From positions 1-16,126 of the forward strand of contig DHKE01000045.1 of assembly GCA_002404675.1 (NCBI GenBank): 16,126 nucleotides of DNA. The letters are read 5' to 3'. The notes under the pieces are model-generated. The model was not told where the DNA came from, ran no database searches, and saw nothing but the letters and a program-made list of their open reading frames with translations. This document shows positions 7,313 to 15,439 of the stretch, in pieces. The stretch's first letter is position 1; each line of letters starts with the position of its first letter. The stretch comes from Porphyromonadaceae bacterium UBA4702. Lineage in GTDB: Bacteria; Bacteroidota; Bacteroidia; Bacteroidales; Muribaculaceae. The translations under genes and the position numbers were made by a program.

Positions 7313-7690
7313 ATGAAGACCAGCGACTACAAGCAATTGCAAGTTTGGCAAAAGGGCATGGACTTGACAGAAGAGGTTTATCGTCTTGTCAAACAGCTGC
7401 CTCGAGAGGAAACATTCGCGATGTCTGACCAATTGCGGCGTGCTGCCGTTTCAGTCCCCTCGAATATTGCGGAGGGACATGGACGAGGCACAGACAAAGA
7501 ATTCATCAAATTCCTCACAATTGCACGTGGCTCGTTGCTTGAAGTTGAAACTCAATTGCTGATTTGCAATAGACTGAATTTGATCTCATCATCGGATAGC
7601 AGATTAGCTCAATCTCTCATTATTGAAATTGGCAAAATGCTTAATGCGCTAATATCATACCGCTGCAACAGCCTAAGACCTAAAGCCTAG
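7313..7690 (+). CDS. Four-helix-bundle protein (S23/IVS family)
   Basis: A 125-residue protein of the four-helix-bundle family first known from 23S rRNA intervening sequences (TIGR02436-like). The signature is the DYKQLQVWQKGMDLTEEVY opening, LRRAAVSVPSNIAEGHGR (about residues 42-59), and the F-x-KFLTIARGSLLEVETQL helix. Relatives are small oligomeric helical proteins, some of which bind nucleic acid (Avd of diversity-generating retroelements); no enzymatic role is known. The gene lies between mod and res, bounded by a 20-nt inverted repeat, and its last codons and TAG stop are encoded by the right repeat arm. Its leading 23 nt is essentially the left arm. This looks like a self-contained cassette inserted into the operon. 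The family is sure; a part in restriction is unproven. Confidence 0.88.
   Translation: MKTSDYKQLQVWQKGMDLTEEVYRLVKQLPREETFAMSDQLRRAAVSVPSNIAEGHGRGTDKEFIKFLTIARGSLLEVETQLLICNRLNLISSSDSRLAQSLIIEIGKMLNALISYRCNSLRPKA
7670..7689 (-). repeat. Right inverted repeat flanking the four-helix-bundle gene
   Basis: AGCCTAAGACCTAAAGCCTA is the inverted copy (one mismatch) of 7287-7306. It overlaps the end of the four-helix-bundle coding sequence, giving residues SLRPKA and most of the stop. Confidence 0.85.
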
Positions 7691-7702
7691 CGTCTAAAAC
7701 CT

Positions 7703-7720
7703 CATTCCTCACTCCTAATT
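7703..7720. repeat. Copy of the ATTCCTCACTCCTAATT repeat before res
   Basis: CATTCCTCACTCCTAATT is an exact 18-nt copy of 4961-4978 in the DUF4391 gene. It ends 10 nt before the chosen res start codon and is the intergenic member of the family that is in-frame elsewhere in the operon. Confidence 0.8.
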
Positions 7721-7730
7721 GAATCAAACC

Positions 7731-10700
7731 ATGAAATTCAAGTTCAAGATACAGAAATACCAGACTGATGCGGTTGAGAACACGGTGTCGGTGTTCGCCG
7801 GGCAGCCGTCGCAGAGCGCCGGACTGCTGTACCGCCGCGACCTGGGCAAACGCGATCCAGCCGCCATTGCGGGAATGGAGGACGACAGCGGATACCGCAA
7901 CCATGACGTGGCGCTGTCTGCGGCCCAGCTGCTCCAGAACATAAAGGACATTCAGGCAGCATCTTGCATAACGCCGTCGGCAAAACTTGCCCAAGGCGTC
8001 AACGGCACTGTCTCCCTCGACATTGAGATGGAAACCGGCACGGGCAAGACGTATGTGTATATCAAGACGATGTTTGAACTCAACAAGCGGTACGGCTGGA
8101 GCAAGTTCATCGTCGTGGTGCCGTCGATAGCGATACGCGAGGGCGTAGCCAAGAGCTTCAAGATGCTCGAAGAGCATTTCATGGAGCGTTACGGCAAGAA
8201 GGCGCGGTGGTTCGTGTACGACAGCTCTGACCTCGGGGCAATAGACCGGTTCTCGTCAGACGATGGCCTGAACGTGATGATTATCAACACGCAGGCGTTC
8301 GCGAGCTCGTTTAACGAAGAAAAGGCCAAAGGGGAAGGACGGGCAGGAGACAAGGCAGCACGCATCATCTATTCGGAGCAGGACTCGTTTGCCTCACGCA
8401 AACCTATTGACGTGATAGCCGCCAACCGCCCGATCATTATCATGGACGAGCCGCAGAGAATGGAGGGTAATGCGACACAGGCGGGCTTGAAGCAATTCAA
8501 TCCGCTGTTCACGCTCAACTATTCGGCGACGCACCGCACGCGCCATGACACTGTCTATGCCCTTGACGCGCTTGACGCTTACCGTCAGCGGCTGGTGAAG
8601 CGAATCAACGTCATCGGCTTTGAGGTCAAAAACCTGCAAGGCACGGGACGGTACATGTACCTCGACGACATCGTGCTGTCGCCAAACCATCCCCCGAGGG
8701 CACGTATTGAGATTGAGGTGAGGTCACAGGCGGGGAACATCAGCCGCCAGACCAAGACTTTCGACTTCGGCGATATGCTCATAGCCGCTGCCGGCGGGCT
8801 GAATGAGTATGACGGCTATACCATAACCGAGATTTCACCTGACGGATATGTCTCGTTCCAGAACGGCGAGACAATATACAAGGGGGATGTGTCAGGGGAC
8901 ACCAACGAGGAGTACCTGCAGCGCGTACAGATACGCGAGACTGTCAAGGCGCACTTGCGCAAGGAGCAGGAGCTGTTCAGGCGCGGCATCAAGTGCCTGT
9001 CGCTGTTTTTCATTGACCGGGTGGAGAACTACCGCGCATACGACGCGGAGGGCAATGCGGTCAAGGAAAAGTTCCAGCAGATATTCGAGGTGGAATACAA
9101 GCGTCAGGCAGAGGAGGCGGCAGACCAAACAACGGACCTGGAGTATGCCGGCTACCTGCGCAGCTTCGTGCCGGAGCAGGTACACAAGGGATATTTCTCC
9201 ATTGACAAGAAAGGCCGCGCGATCGACTCCTCCACGCGGCGCGGCACAGACATTTCTGACGATACCCCGGCATACGACCTGATACTCAAGGACAAGGAGC
9301 GGCTGCTGAGCTTCGAGGAGCCTACGCGGTTCATATTCTCGCACTCAGCGTTGCGCGAGGGGTGGGACAACCCCAACGTGTTCCAGATATGCACGCTGCG
9401 GCATGCCAACGCGGAGATAGCCAAACGGCAGGAGGTGGGACGAGGACTGAGGCTGTGCGTTGACCGAGACGGCACACGCCAGGATGCCGAACAGCTTGGC
9501 GACGAGGTGCATGACATAAACGTGCTTACGGTCATCGCCAACGAGAGCTATACCGACTTCACCAAGAGCTTGCAGAAGGATATCCATGCCAGCCTGCGCG
9601 AGCGTCTGCGCGAGCATCCGCGTCAGGTGACAACGGATTATTTCAAGGGGAAGAACATCATACTTGCCAACGGCTCGACACACGAAATCACCGACAGCGA
9701 AGCAGCCCGCATCAAGACCTGGCTCGAGGACAACGGCTATGCCGACAGCGAGGGGAATATCCAGCCGTCGTTCATGCAAAGCGTAAACGAGGGGACTCTC
9801 GCGCCGATGCCTACAAGAGCCCTGAAGAATATGGCTGATGCTGTGGTCAAGCTCGTGCTGAACGACCCGTCGGCAACGGACGGCATGATAACAGATGCCA
9901 GAACGACTGTCCTGAACCGCCTGAACAGGGAGAACTTCAACAAAGAAGCGTTCCAGGCCCTGTGGAAAGAAATCAACCACCAGTATGTCTACACAGTGAG
10001 CTATGACAGCAAGGAACTTGCAGCCAACGCCGTCAAGCACCTCGATGCCGAACTGTCTGTGCGTCAGCTGCACTATGTCCGTGTCGAGGGCGAGCAGGAT
10101 GCAGAAAACGTGGACCAATTCGGCAACCAAAGGACAGCGGCAGAACAGCTCGCGAGCGAATGTACCTCAACAGTGGCGTATGACCTCATCGGCGAGATAG
10201 CGCACGGCGCGAACCTGACACGCCGTACAGTCGGCAATATTCTCCAGAGTATAAAGCCGGAGAAACTCGCGCTGTTCCGCAACAACCCGGAGGATTTCAT
10301 CCGCAACGCGACACGGATAATCCGCGAGCAGAAGGCGGCAATGATAGTGCAGCACATCCACTACAAGATGACCGAGGGGAAGTATTCGTCAGACATATTC
10401 GCCACTGCCAGCGAAGTGCCGTTTGACAGGGCGCTCGAAGCCAATAAACACGTCATGGACTATGTCGTGACTGACAGCAAGGTGGAACGCGATTTCGCAA
10501 GCGACCTCGAAAGAGCCACGGAGGTGGAGGTCTACGCGAAACTGCCGCGCTCGTTCCAGATCCCTACGCCTGTGGGCAATTATGCCCCGGACTGGGCAAT
10601 AGCAATGATACGCGACGGTGTGAAACACATATTCTTCATCGCCGAAACCAAGGGGTCGCTCAGCTCAATGGACATATCGCCTGTTGAGCAATCGAAAATC

Positions 10701-10805
10701 GACTGCTGCAAGCAGCTGTTTGAGGAACTGTCTTCGGCTCGAGTGCGTTACCACAAGGTCACAAGCTACGAAGACCTCGTAAATGAATTTAATGCTGTCC
10801 GATAA
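7731..10805 (+). CDS. res: Type III-like restriction subunit (Res): DEAD/DEAH helicase plus PD-ExK nuclease
   Basis: A 1024-residue restriction subunit that, by family, uses ATP to move or switch on DNA together with Mod and then cuts. Seen in the sequence: an N-terminal Q-tip-like FKIQKYQTDAV; Walker A ETGTGKT (101-107); DEPQ (239-242) as the DEAD-box equivalent; SATH (265-268); REGWDNPNVFQICTL and GRGLRLCVD (570 on) in the second lobe. Near the C-terminus PD (D954), then ETK (E972, K974) within YAPDW...IAETKG, gives a complete PD-ExK nuclease site. Length is close to the roughly 970 residues of well-known Res proteins. The ATG at 7731 (MKFKFKIQKYQ) is preferred over a TTG at 7719 that falls inside the repeat. 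All key residues are present, so it is probably active. It ends the rightward cluster. Confidence 0.93.
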   Translation: MKFKFKIQKYQTDAVENTVSVFAGQPSQSAGLLYRRDLGKRDPAAIAGMEDDSGYRNHDVALSAAQLLQNIKDIQAASCITPSAKLAQGVNGTVSLDIEMETGTGKTYVYIKTMFELNKRYGWSKFIVVVPSIAIREGVAKSFKMLEEHFMERYGKKARWFVYDSSDLGAIDRFSSDDGLNVMIINTQAFASSFNEEKAKGEGRAGDKAARIIYSEQDSFASRKPIDVIAANRPIIIMDEPQRMEGNATQAGLKQFNPLFTLNYSATHRTRHDTVYALDALDAYRQRLVKRINVIGFEVKNLQGTGRYMYLDDIVLSPNHPPRARIEIEVRSQAGNISRQTKTFDFGDMLIAAAGGLNEYDGYTITEISPDGYVSFQNGETIYKGDVSGDTNEEYLQRVQIRETVKAHLRKEQELFRRGIKCLSLFFIDRVENYRAYDAEGNAVKEKFQQIFEVEYKRQAEEAADQTTDLEYAGYLRSFVPEQVHKGYFSIDKKGRAIDSSTRRGTDISDDTPAYDLILKDKERLLSFEEPTRFIFSHSALREGWDNPNVFQICTLRHANAEIAKRQEVGRGLRLCVDRDGTRQDAEQLGDEVHDINVLTVIANESYTDFTKSLQKDIHASLRERLREHPRQVTTDYFKGKNIILANGSTHEITDSEAARIKTWLEDNGYADSEGNIQPSFMQSVNEGTLAPMPTRALKNMADAVVKLVLNDPSATDGMITDARTTVLNRLNRENFNKEAFQALWKEINHQYVYTVSYDSKELAANAVKHLDAELSVRQLHYVRVEGEQDAENVDQFGNQRTAAEQLASECTSTVAYDLIGEIAHGANLTRRTVGNILQSIKPEKLALFRNNPEDFIRNATRIIREQKAAMIVQHIHYKMTEGKYSSDIFATASEVPFDRALEANKHVMDYVVTDSKVERDFASDLERATEVEVYAKLPRSFQIPTPVGNYAPDWAIAMIRDGVKHIFFIAETKGSLSSMDISPVEQSKIDCCKQLFEELSSARVRYHKVTSYEDLVNEFNAVR

Positions 10806-10821
10806 AATATTATTGGACAGC
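10794..10821 (+). terminator. Hairpin over the res stop codon
   Basis: GCTGTCC (10794-10800) pairs with GGACAGC (10815-10821), and the inner GATAA/TTATT continues the stem (one G-T wobble) around an AATA loop, giving 12 bp in all. The stem covers the TAA stop of res. There is no clear T-run after it, so it may stabilise the 3' end rather than terminate on its own. Confidence 0.4.
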
Positions 10822-10847
10822 GTTAATACACTATGTAATTGCAATAA

Positions 10848-10879
10848 GGAGGGAGCGTCATATAACAGACGCTCCCTCC
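10848..10879. terminator. Terminator hairpin between convergent res and creD
   Basis: GGAGGGAGCGTC (10848-10859), an 8-nt loop, then the exact complement GACGCTCCCTCC (10868-10879). The 12-bp GC-rich stem sits between two convergent genes, so it probably serves both directions. No strong T-run is seen on either side. Confidence 0.7.
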
Positions 10880-10911
10880 GCGTTATGGATATGATGAATT
10901 GTGGCCAGTGG

Positions 10912-12186
10912 TTATTCGGTCTTGCGGCTGTATGACCGGTAGTAAAGGTACATTGCGAGGGCGAGTATCACGAACAGCAGCAGGCTTCCCATGAGCAGTG
11001 CGTATGTCTCGAGCGACAGCATCACGAAGCAGAACGCATAGAGGAAACAGAGCATCATGCACATCATCATGGCGATTTTCTTGGACTTGAGTATCGCGCT
11101 GATGAACACCGTCACAAGTATCACTGTCATTGCTGCGGCCGTCAGGTATCCGAAGCCGAAGCCTATTACCTCTGCAATGGAGAGGAGCAGCGTGTAGAAT
11201 ATTACCAGCGCAACGCCGACCAGTGTATAGAACATTATGCTGAGGTTGCGTTTGGAGGTGATTTCGACTGCGAAAGCCCCGGCAAATGTGAGGAAGATGA
11301 TCATGAAGGCGTATTTTATAGCACGGTTCACCTTCTGGTACGTGTCTACGCCTGTGAGGAACTCCGCACCGACGTGTGTCTTCTTCTGATTGAATGTCAT
11401 GCCGTTTTCTTCCGGGTTAGTGTCAGGAATTGCCAGGCCTTGGTTGTGGCTTTCCCATTTTGCAGTGAATTTCTCATCGTCAACCGTGCGTGTGTCAGGC
11501 AGCGATGGCCCTTGGAAAGAGGGGTTGGGAGTTTGCCCGGCGATGGTGACAGTGCAGCTTTCGCCGAGCTGCGCGATGTACAGCCCTTTCGATCCCTTCA
11601 GAGTCAGCTTTGCGGAGAACTGCGATACAGCCGGCATTGTGGCGCTTACGGGTATGTCCGCTGTCAGAGAGTTTTCGTTTACCTTCCACTTGTATTTCTT
11701 CCCGTTCAGTGTAAACGGCTCGAGGGTCGCAAGCTGTGAGGGATCAACGACGACAGTCAGCTGTGCAGTGCTTCCAGGAACTGGTGCTCCTGGCGTTGCT
11801 CCTGCTGTTGGTTTTGGCATGTTTGCAGCGAATGATTCGCGTGTGAATGTTGCGGATAGGTCAATGGAGGCGCGGTATACGATAACCTCGAATATGCCCC
11901 GGTGTAGTTTCTCGGTAGTGACATTAGCCTTGGCGGAAAAGTCGGCCGGAAGAACTCTGTTCTGGTTTTTGGTGATTGCGAATGGGCCGGTGATGCTTTG
12001 TTCGCCGCCCCATTGCTCTGCAATCTGTTTTTCGACTTCAGCCTGTGAGGACTGTCTGTCGGAAGACAGCAGCCATACGATGAACGCTGCGAGTACCAGT
12101 GCGATTCCGAGCCCGAAGATTTTGAGAATTTTGTCCCCGTAAGAGATTTCGGGGAGTTCCGGAGGTGTTGTCATTTCCTTGTTCAT
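10912..12186 (-). CDS. creD: CreD-family inner-membrane protein
   Basis: A 424-residue membrane protein of the CreD (cell envelope integrity) family. The N-terminus MTTPPELPEISYGDKILKIF leads into one membrane span (about residues 26-46, IALVLAAFIVWLL). A large soluble, presumably periplasmic region with beta-rich character follows to about residue 280. Four to five closely spaced spans come at the C-terminus (AIKYAFMIIFLTF..., LSIMFYTLVGV..., YLTAAAMTVILV..., then a Met-rich span and the last LLFVILALAMYLYY). This topology and length fit CreD (about 450 residues in E. coli). In enterobacteria it belongs to the CreBC regulon and affects envelope properties and beta-lactam tolerance, but no creBC genes are visible here. 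The ATG four codons downstream of the first is an alternative start. It has its own promoter. Confidence 0.85.
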   Translation of the reverse strand: MNKEMTTPPELPEISYGDKILKIFGLGIALVLAAFIVWLLSSDRQSSQAEVEKQIAEQWGGEQSITGPFAITKNQNRVLPADFSAKANVTTEKLHRGIFEVIVYRASIDLSATFTRESFAANMPKPTAGATPGAPVPGSTAQLTVVVDPSQLATLEPFTLNGKKYKWKVNENSLTADIPVSATMPAVSQFSAKLTLKGSKGLYIAQLGESCTVTIAGQTPNPSFQGPSLPDTRTVDDEKFTAKWESHNQGLAIPDTNPEENGMTFNQKKTHVGAEFLTGVDTYQKVNRAIKYAFMIIFLTFAGAFAVEITSKRNLSIMFYTLVGVALVIFYTLLLSIAEVIGFGFGYLTAAAMTVILVTVFISAILKSKKIAMMMCMMLCFLYAFCFVMLSLETYALLMGSLLLFVILALAMYLYYRSYSRKTE

Positions 12187-12275
12187 ATAGATATAGATAT
12201 TTGTTGTGGCGAATTTGCTCGTGTATGCTTCATCATCATAGCCAATGCTGGCGTGATGCTGTCACATTCACGCGG

Positions 12276-12307
12276 CAAAGTTAGCGACTTCCCATGTAGT
12301 TGTCAAG
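12276..12307 (-). promoter_or_regulatory. creD promoter
   Basis: On the minus strand there is TAACTTTG (12276-12283), an exact -7 match, with CTTG (12304-12307) 20 nt upstream. This predicts a start near 12269 and a leader of about 80 nt before creD. The 12308-12469 stretch above it, downstream of sanA, shows no clear terminator or gene. Confidence 0.7.
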
Positions 12308-12469
12308 CATGGGAAAGACAGTTTGTGTATTTTTATATCTTGTTTCGACGTCTGCGCGTCATATCGCTGCCAGTGCGTACAGCGGAATATTGGTCATCCA
12401 CGTTTTATGTACGAATAATGTGCGGTTCAATCACATTTTAAGGACGAATCTTGTGGCGGCAGGGCGTTG

Positions 12470-13183
12470 TTATTGTCGTTTGGTAGCTGGTTGTTTGGGT
12501 TTAACCAGTTGATTGTCAGTACCCGCTGGTTTTTGGGGTGTGTTGAAATGCGGTGTCGCCGTGAACCACAGTTCGCCGTACAGTTTCACGCGGGCAAAAG
12601 TTTCGCGCAGCGTGCTCTGCAGCTTATTGATTGTGATGTGTGAGGGAGGGGCGTTGTAGCCTATGGCTGTCAGCCCGTAATGCTCTGATTGGCGTATGGC
12701 TCTCTCGTTATGGTATTTCTGCGATATGAGAATGACGGTGTCGAGCTTGAACACGTCGCGAGCTTTTGCTATCGAATATATGGTGCGGGTGCCGTCATAG
12801 TCGAGCGTTATGTCGCTGGGGCGGACACCCTTGGCTACGAGAGAATCTCTCATTGCTTTGGGTTCGTCACATCCGTATTTGACCGGCTTGCCGTCTTCGT
12901 CTTTGGTATAGTTGCCGCCGCTGGCGATAATCTTCCTGATTTTCCCGGCGCGGTACAATTCTGCAGCTGCGTTGACGCGGTTGTCAAAATTGAAGTTGTG
13001 CTTGCCACGTGGGGTGATTGGCGATGTTCCTAACAGCAGCCCGTATTCATGAGCCGGGACATCCTTGGGCTTGTCGAAAGTGCGTCCGCTGGCGTTCCAT
13101 GACACGCTCCAGTATGTCAGTGCCAGTATGCAGACTGCCATCGCCAAAACGAGCAGCGACCACTTTATAATCCGTCTTTTCAT
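12470..13183 (-). CDS. sanA: SanA/YdcF-like DUF218 membrane-anchored protein
   Basis: A 237-residue protein with a basic N-terminus (MKRRIIKW) and one membrane span (SLLVLAMAVCILALTYWSV, about residues 9-27), followed by a soluble DUF218 domain: YGLLLGTSPITPRG, then NFDNRVNAAAELYRAGKIRKII-SGG, DEPKAMRDSLVAKGV, LDYDGTRTIYSIAKARDVF and ILISQKYHNERAI. This is the SanA pattern, and the length equals that of E. coli SanA (239). SanA contributes to the envelope permeability barrier (vancomycin exclusion at high temperature); the chemical activity of DUF218 is not settled. The C-terminal 20-odd residues are Lys/Pro/Gln-rich and look disordered. The promoter is so close that the mRNA may be nearly leaderless. 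Confidence 0.82.
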   Translation of the reverse strand: MKRRIIKWSLLVLAMAVCILALTYWSVSWNASGRTFDKPKDVPAHEYGLLLGTSPITPRGKHNFNFDNRVNAAAELYRAGKIRKIIASGGNYTKDEDGKPVKYGCDEPKAMRDSLVAKGVRPSDITLDYDGTRTIYSIAKARDVFKLDTVILISQKYHNERAIRQSEHYGLTAIGYNAPPSHITINKLQSTLRETFARVKLYGELWFTATPHFNTPQKPAGTDNQLVKPKQPATKRQ

Positions 13184-13187
13184 GACG

Positions 13188-13219
13188 CGAAGTTATGCTA
13201 TATTCCTGTATTGACCAAG
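13188..13219 (-). promoter_or_regulatory. sanA promoter, almost touching the start codon
   Basis: On the minus strand there is TAACTTCG (13188-13195; one change from TAnnTTTG) with CTTG (13216-13219) exactly 20 nt upstream, the same layout as the creD promoter. Only 4 nt separate the -7 box from the sanA ATG (13181-13183), so the transcript would start at or next to the start codon. Confidence 0.55.
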
Positions 13220-13230
13220 TTTCTCGATAT

Positions 13231-13265
13231 AATCAGTGCCGGGAGAATGATGCCCGGCACTGATT
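13231..13265 (-). terminator. Hairpin after the TPR/protease gene
   Basis: AATCAGTGCCGGG (13231-13243) pairs perfectly with CCCGGCACTGATT (13253-13265): a 13-bp stem with a 9-nt loop. It begins about 25 nt past the stop of the upstream gene and just before the sanA promoter. The T-run is poor. Confidence 0.65.
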
Positions 13266-13289
13266 GTGTTTGTTTCTGTAAGCAGCTGG

Positions 13290-15338
13290 TTATTCGGTGG
13301 TGGTGTGGGTGATTTTGAGTTTCATGTTGGTGTTGTCAATTTCGATTTTGCCGAGCCGTCCAAGCACGGTCTGGCCGAGCAGAAGTGGTGCTTTCTGGTT
13401 GCGCACCACGGATGCTTTCACATCTTTCAGCACGAGGCCGCCGAATGTAACCTCTTTCAGGTTTATTACTGTGCCGACGTTCAGATCGCCGTTTGCATCC
13501 CAGTATGTGCTGCTGCCTATTATGTCCTTTTTAGATATATAGTCGTTTTTGAGCATAAAATTGGCTTCGACCATTGATATTGTCACGTCAGATGCGCCGG
13601 TATCGAAAATGAAGTGGAGCGGCAGGCCGTTGATCTCGCATTTTACTTTGGTGATGCCGCCGGCCTTTGTGAACGGCACTTCGACTGTCTCCACCGTTTC
13701 ATTCAACGGCGCTTTGCCCTTCGCTGCGTTTGTCATCTTGGGTTTGTATTTGTCTATCAGTGCTTTGAATTCCGGCAATTCTCGTATCGGGTCGAGGTCA
13801 TAGTCTGTTGCAATATGCGGAAATTTGTCGTAGCCCTTTTCAAGCGAAGTCCTCAGCATTTCGAGAGCCTTCGGGTAGTCTCCGATGCGAGTGTACAGAC
13901 AGGTTGCGTCGTAGTATACACCCTCATCGTCTATATTGTCGGCGATGACTTTGTCCATGTACTCAATTGCTTCGGCTTTTCGTCCGAGGCCTTGCAGTGC
14001 ATACATGGCACGGCTGCTGCTGTTAGGCACTGTGTCGAGTTCGAGGACTTTGCGGTAATCGGCAGCTGCCTTTTCAGTTTCGCCCTTGCGTGTGTACATG
14101 TCTGCGCGAGCGCTGTATGCGGATGATATGCCGGGGATTAGTGCGATGCATAGTGAGAGGTCATCGATAGCTGCATCTGTCATGCCGTGACAGCATTCTT
14201 CCATGCCTTTGGCATAGTATGCGCCGGGATTGTCGGGTTCTTGTTCGATTATTTTATCCCAAATCTCGAGACATTCATCGGTTTTGCCGGCATCTGACAG
14301 GATTTCTGCTTTAGCTAGCAGGACAGCTGTGTTGTCAGGGGTCAATTCGAGAGCCTTGTCAATATAGTGTATGGCAGAATCGAAATCGCCCAATGAGGAA
14401 TAGCAGTCTGCCGTCCATTGCATGGCTTTAGATGAAGCATCGATCTTGTTGGCTGCCATGAAGCAATCGATAGCTTTCTGGTATTCTTTCTTGTTTTCAA
14501 GCACGATACCAAGTGCAATCGGCCATAAGTTGTTCTGCGGTTCAATTTTTGTTTTAACGCGCAGCTTGGTTTCGAGATATGGGATTAATTCCTTGTCGTT
14601 TATGTCGTTGAACATAGAAGCGGCCATTTCATCGTGCATGCCGAGTCCAGTCACGATATCGTCGGCTGCATCGTCGTATTTCTTAAGCCCCAGGTATGTT
14701 AGGGCTCTGTATGAGTAGGCCTGGCTGTATTCTTTTGCCATGCTGATTACATGGTTGAGCAGTGGCAATGCGTCCTCGTAACGCTCCTGAGAGTTGGCGT
14801 TGCGGGCTTTGCCCATGTACCCGAGGACGCTTCCCTCTTCGAGTTTTATGATTGTCTCATAGTCCTTGTCAGATTCGGCATACTTGCCCATTTCGAACAG
14901 CAGCTGTCCGCGCCGGTTGTAAGTTTCTGTATGCTTAGGGTCGATTTTGATGGACTTCGCGAGGTCGTTCAGGGCTTTTGTAGTGTCGGCCAGCGCTGTA
15001 TAAATCAGTGCTCTTTCGTTCAGAGACAGGACTTTGTATAGTTTGTCTGATGAGGGAATGTCTTTGATTGCCTTAGTAGCGGAGTTCAAAGCCCAGCCGT
15101 AATTTTCCTGTGCGTAGTAGATGTAGGCGAGCCAGATGTTGGCGTAGCCGCTGTTCTTGGGGTTCTCGCTGATTTCTCGGGAGAAGTAGTCTGCGGCTTG
15201 GTCCAGATTGTCGTCGTAGTATGCCTCGATGCCTCGTTGATAGTTGTAGGTTTCGGGGCGTTTCGGCTCTTTGGCCGATGCGGACACGAACACTGCTATG
15301 AGTGCAAGCATCACTGCCATGAATGTTTTGGCGTTCAT
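13290..15338 (-). CDS. Secreted TPR protein with C-terminal retropepsin-like aspartyl protease domain
   Basis: A 682-residue protein. MNAKTFMAVMLALIAVFVSASAKE is a clear signal peptide with cleavage near SASA, so the protein is exported. Residues about 35-530 are a long series of tetratricopeptide repeats (for example YNYQRGIEAYYDDNLDQAA, YNRRGQLLFEMGKYAE, YSARADMYTRKGETEKAAADY), a protein-binding scaffold. The C-terminal domain has FDTGAS with catalytic-type Asp579, then ISKKDIIGSS and LLLGQTVLGRLGKIEID, the pattern of retropepsin-like (clan AA) aspartyl proteases. The open frame continues upstream to 15506, but that part lies inside the tmRNA gene, so the ATG at 15338 in front of the signal peptide is the real start. 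No promoter is obvious between ssrA and this gene. Substrate unknown. Confidence 0.88.
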   Translation of the reverse strand: MNAKTFMAVMLALIAVFVSASAKEPKRPETYNYQRGIEAYYDDNLDQAADYFSREISENPKNSGYANIWLAYIYYAQENYGWALNSATKAIKDIPSSDKLYKVLSLNERALIYTALADTTKALNDLAKSIKIDPKHTETYNRRGQLLFEMGKYAESDKDYETIIKLEEGSVLGYMGKARNANSQERYEDALPLLNHVISMAKEYSQAYSYRALTYLGLKKYDDAADDIVTGLGMHDEMAASMFNDINDKELIPYLETKLRVKTKIEPQNNLWPIALGIVLENKKEYQKAIDCFMAANKIDASSKAMQWTADCYSSLGDFDSAIHYIDKALELTPDNTAVLLAKAEILSDAGKTDECLEIWDKIIEQEPDNPGAYYAKGMEECCHGMTDAAIDDLSLCIALIPGISSAYSARADMYTRKGETEKAAADYRKVLELDTVPNSSSRAMYALQGLGRKAEAIEYMDKVIADNIDDEGVYYDATCLYTRIGDYPKALEMLRTSLEKGYDKFPHIATDYDLDPIRELPEFKALIDKYKPKMTNAAKGKAPLNETVETVEVPFTKAGGITKVKCEINGLPLHFIFDTGASDVTISMVEANFMLKNDYISKKDIIGSSTYWDANGDLNVGTVINLKEVTFGGLVLKDVKASVVRNQKAPLLLGQTVLGRLGKIEIDNTNMKLKITHTTTE

Positions 15339-15376
15339 TGTGTTGTTGTTTTGGGTGTTTGTTGTTTGGTATGAAA

Positions 15377-15407
15377 CTGGCAGCCCGCCCGGTGGGCGGG
15401 CTGCCAG
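15377..15407 (-). terminator. Strong hairpin between ssrA and the TPR/protease gene
   Basis: CTGGCAGCCCGCCC (15377-15390), loop GGT, then GGGCGGGCTGCCAG (15394-15407): a 14-bp, very GC-rich perfect stem. It lies 30 nt past the tmRNA 3' end and 38 nt before the next start codon. Only TTTC follows on the minus strand, so termination may be partial. Confidence 0.7.
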
Positions 15408-15439
15408 CTGTAGTTGTTGTCCCGTTTCCGGGGCGGCGG

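Noticed and set aside
7719-7730. TTG start for res, four codons upstream
   Set aside because: It falls inside the ATTCCTCACTCCTAATT repeat; the ATG at 7731 is directly followed by family-like sequence.
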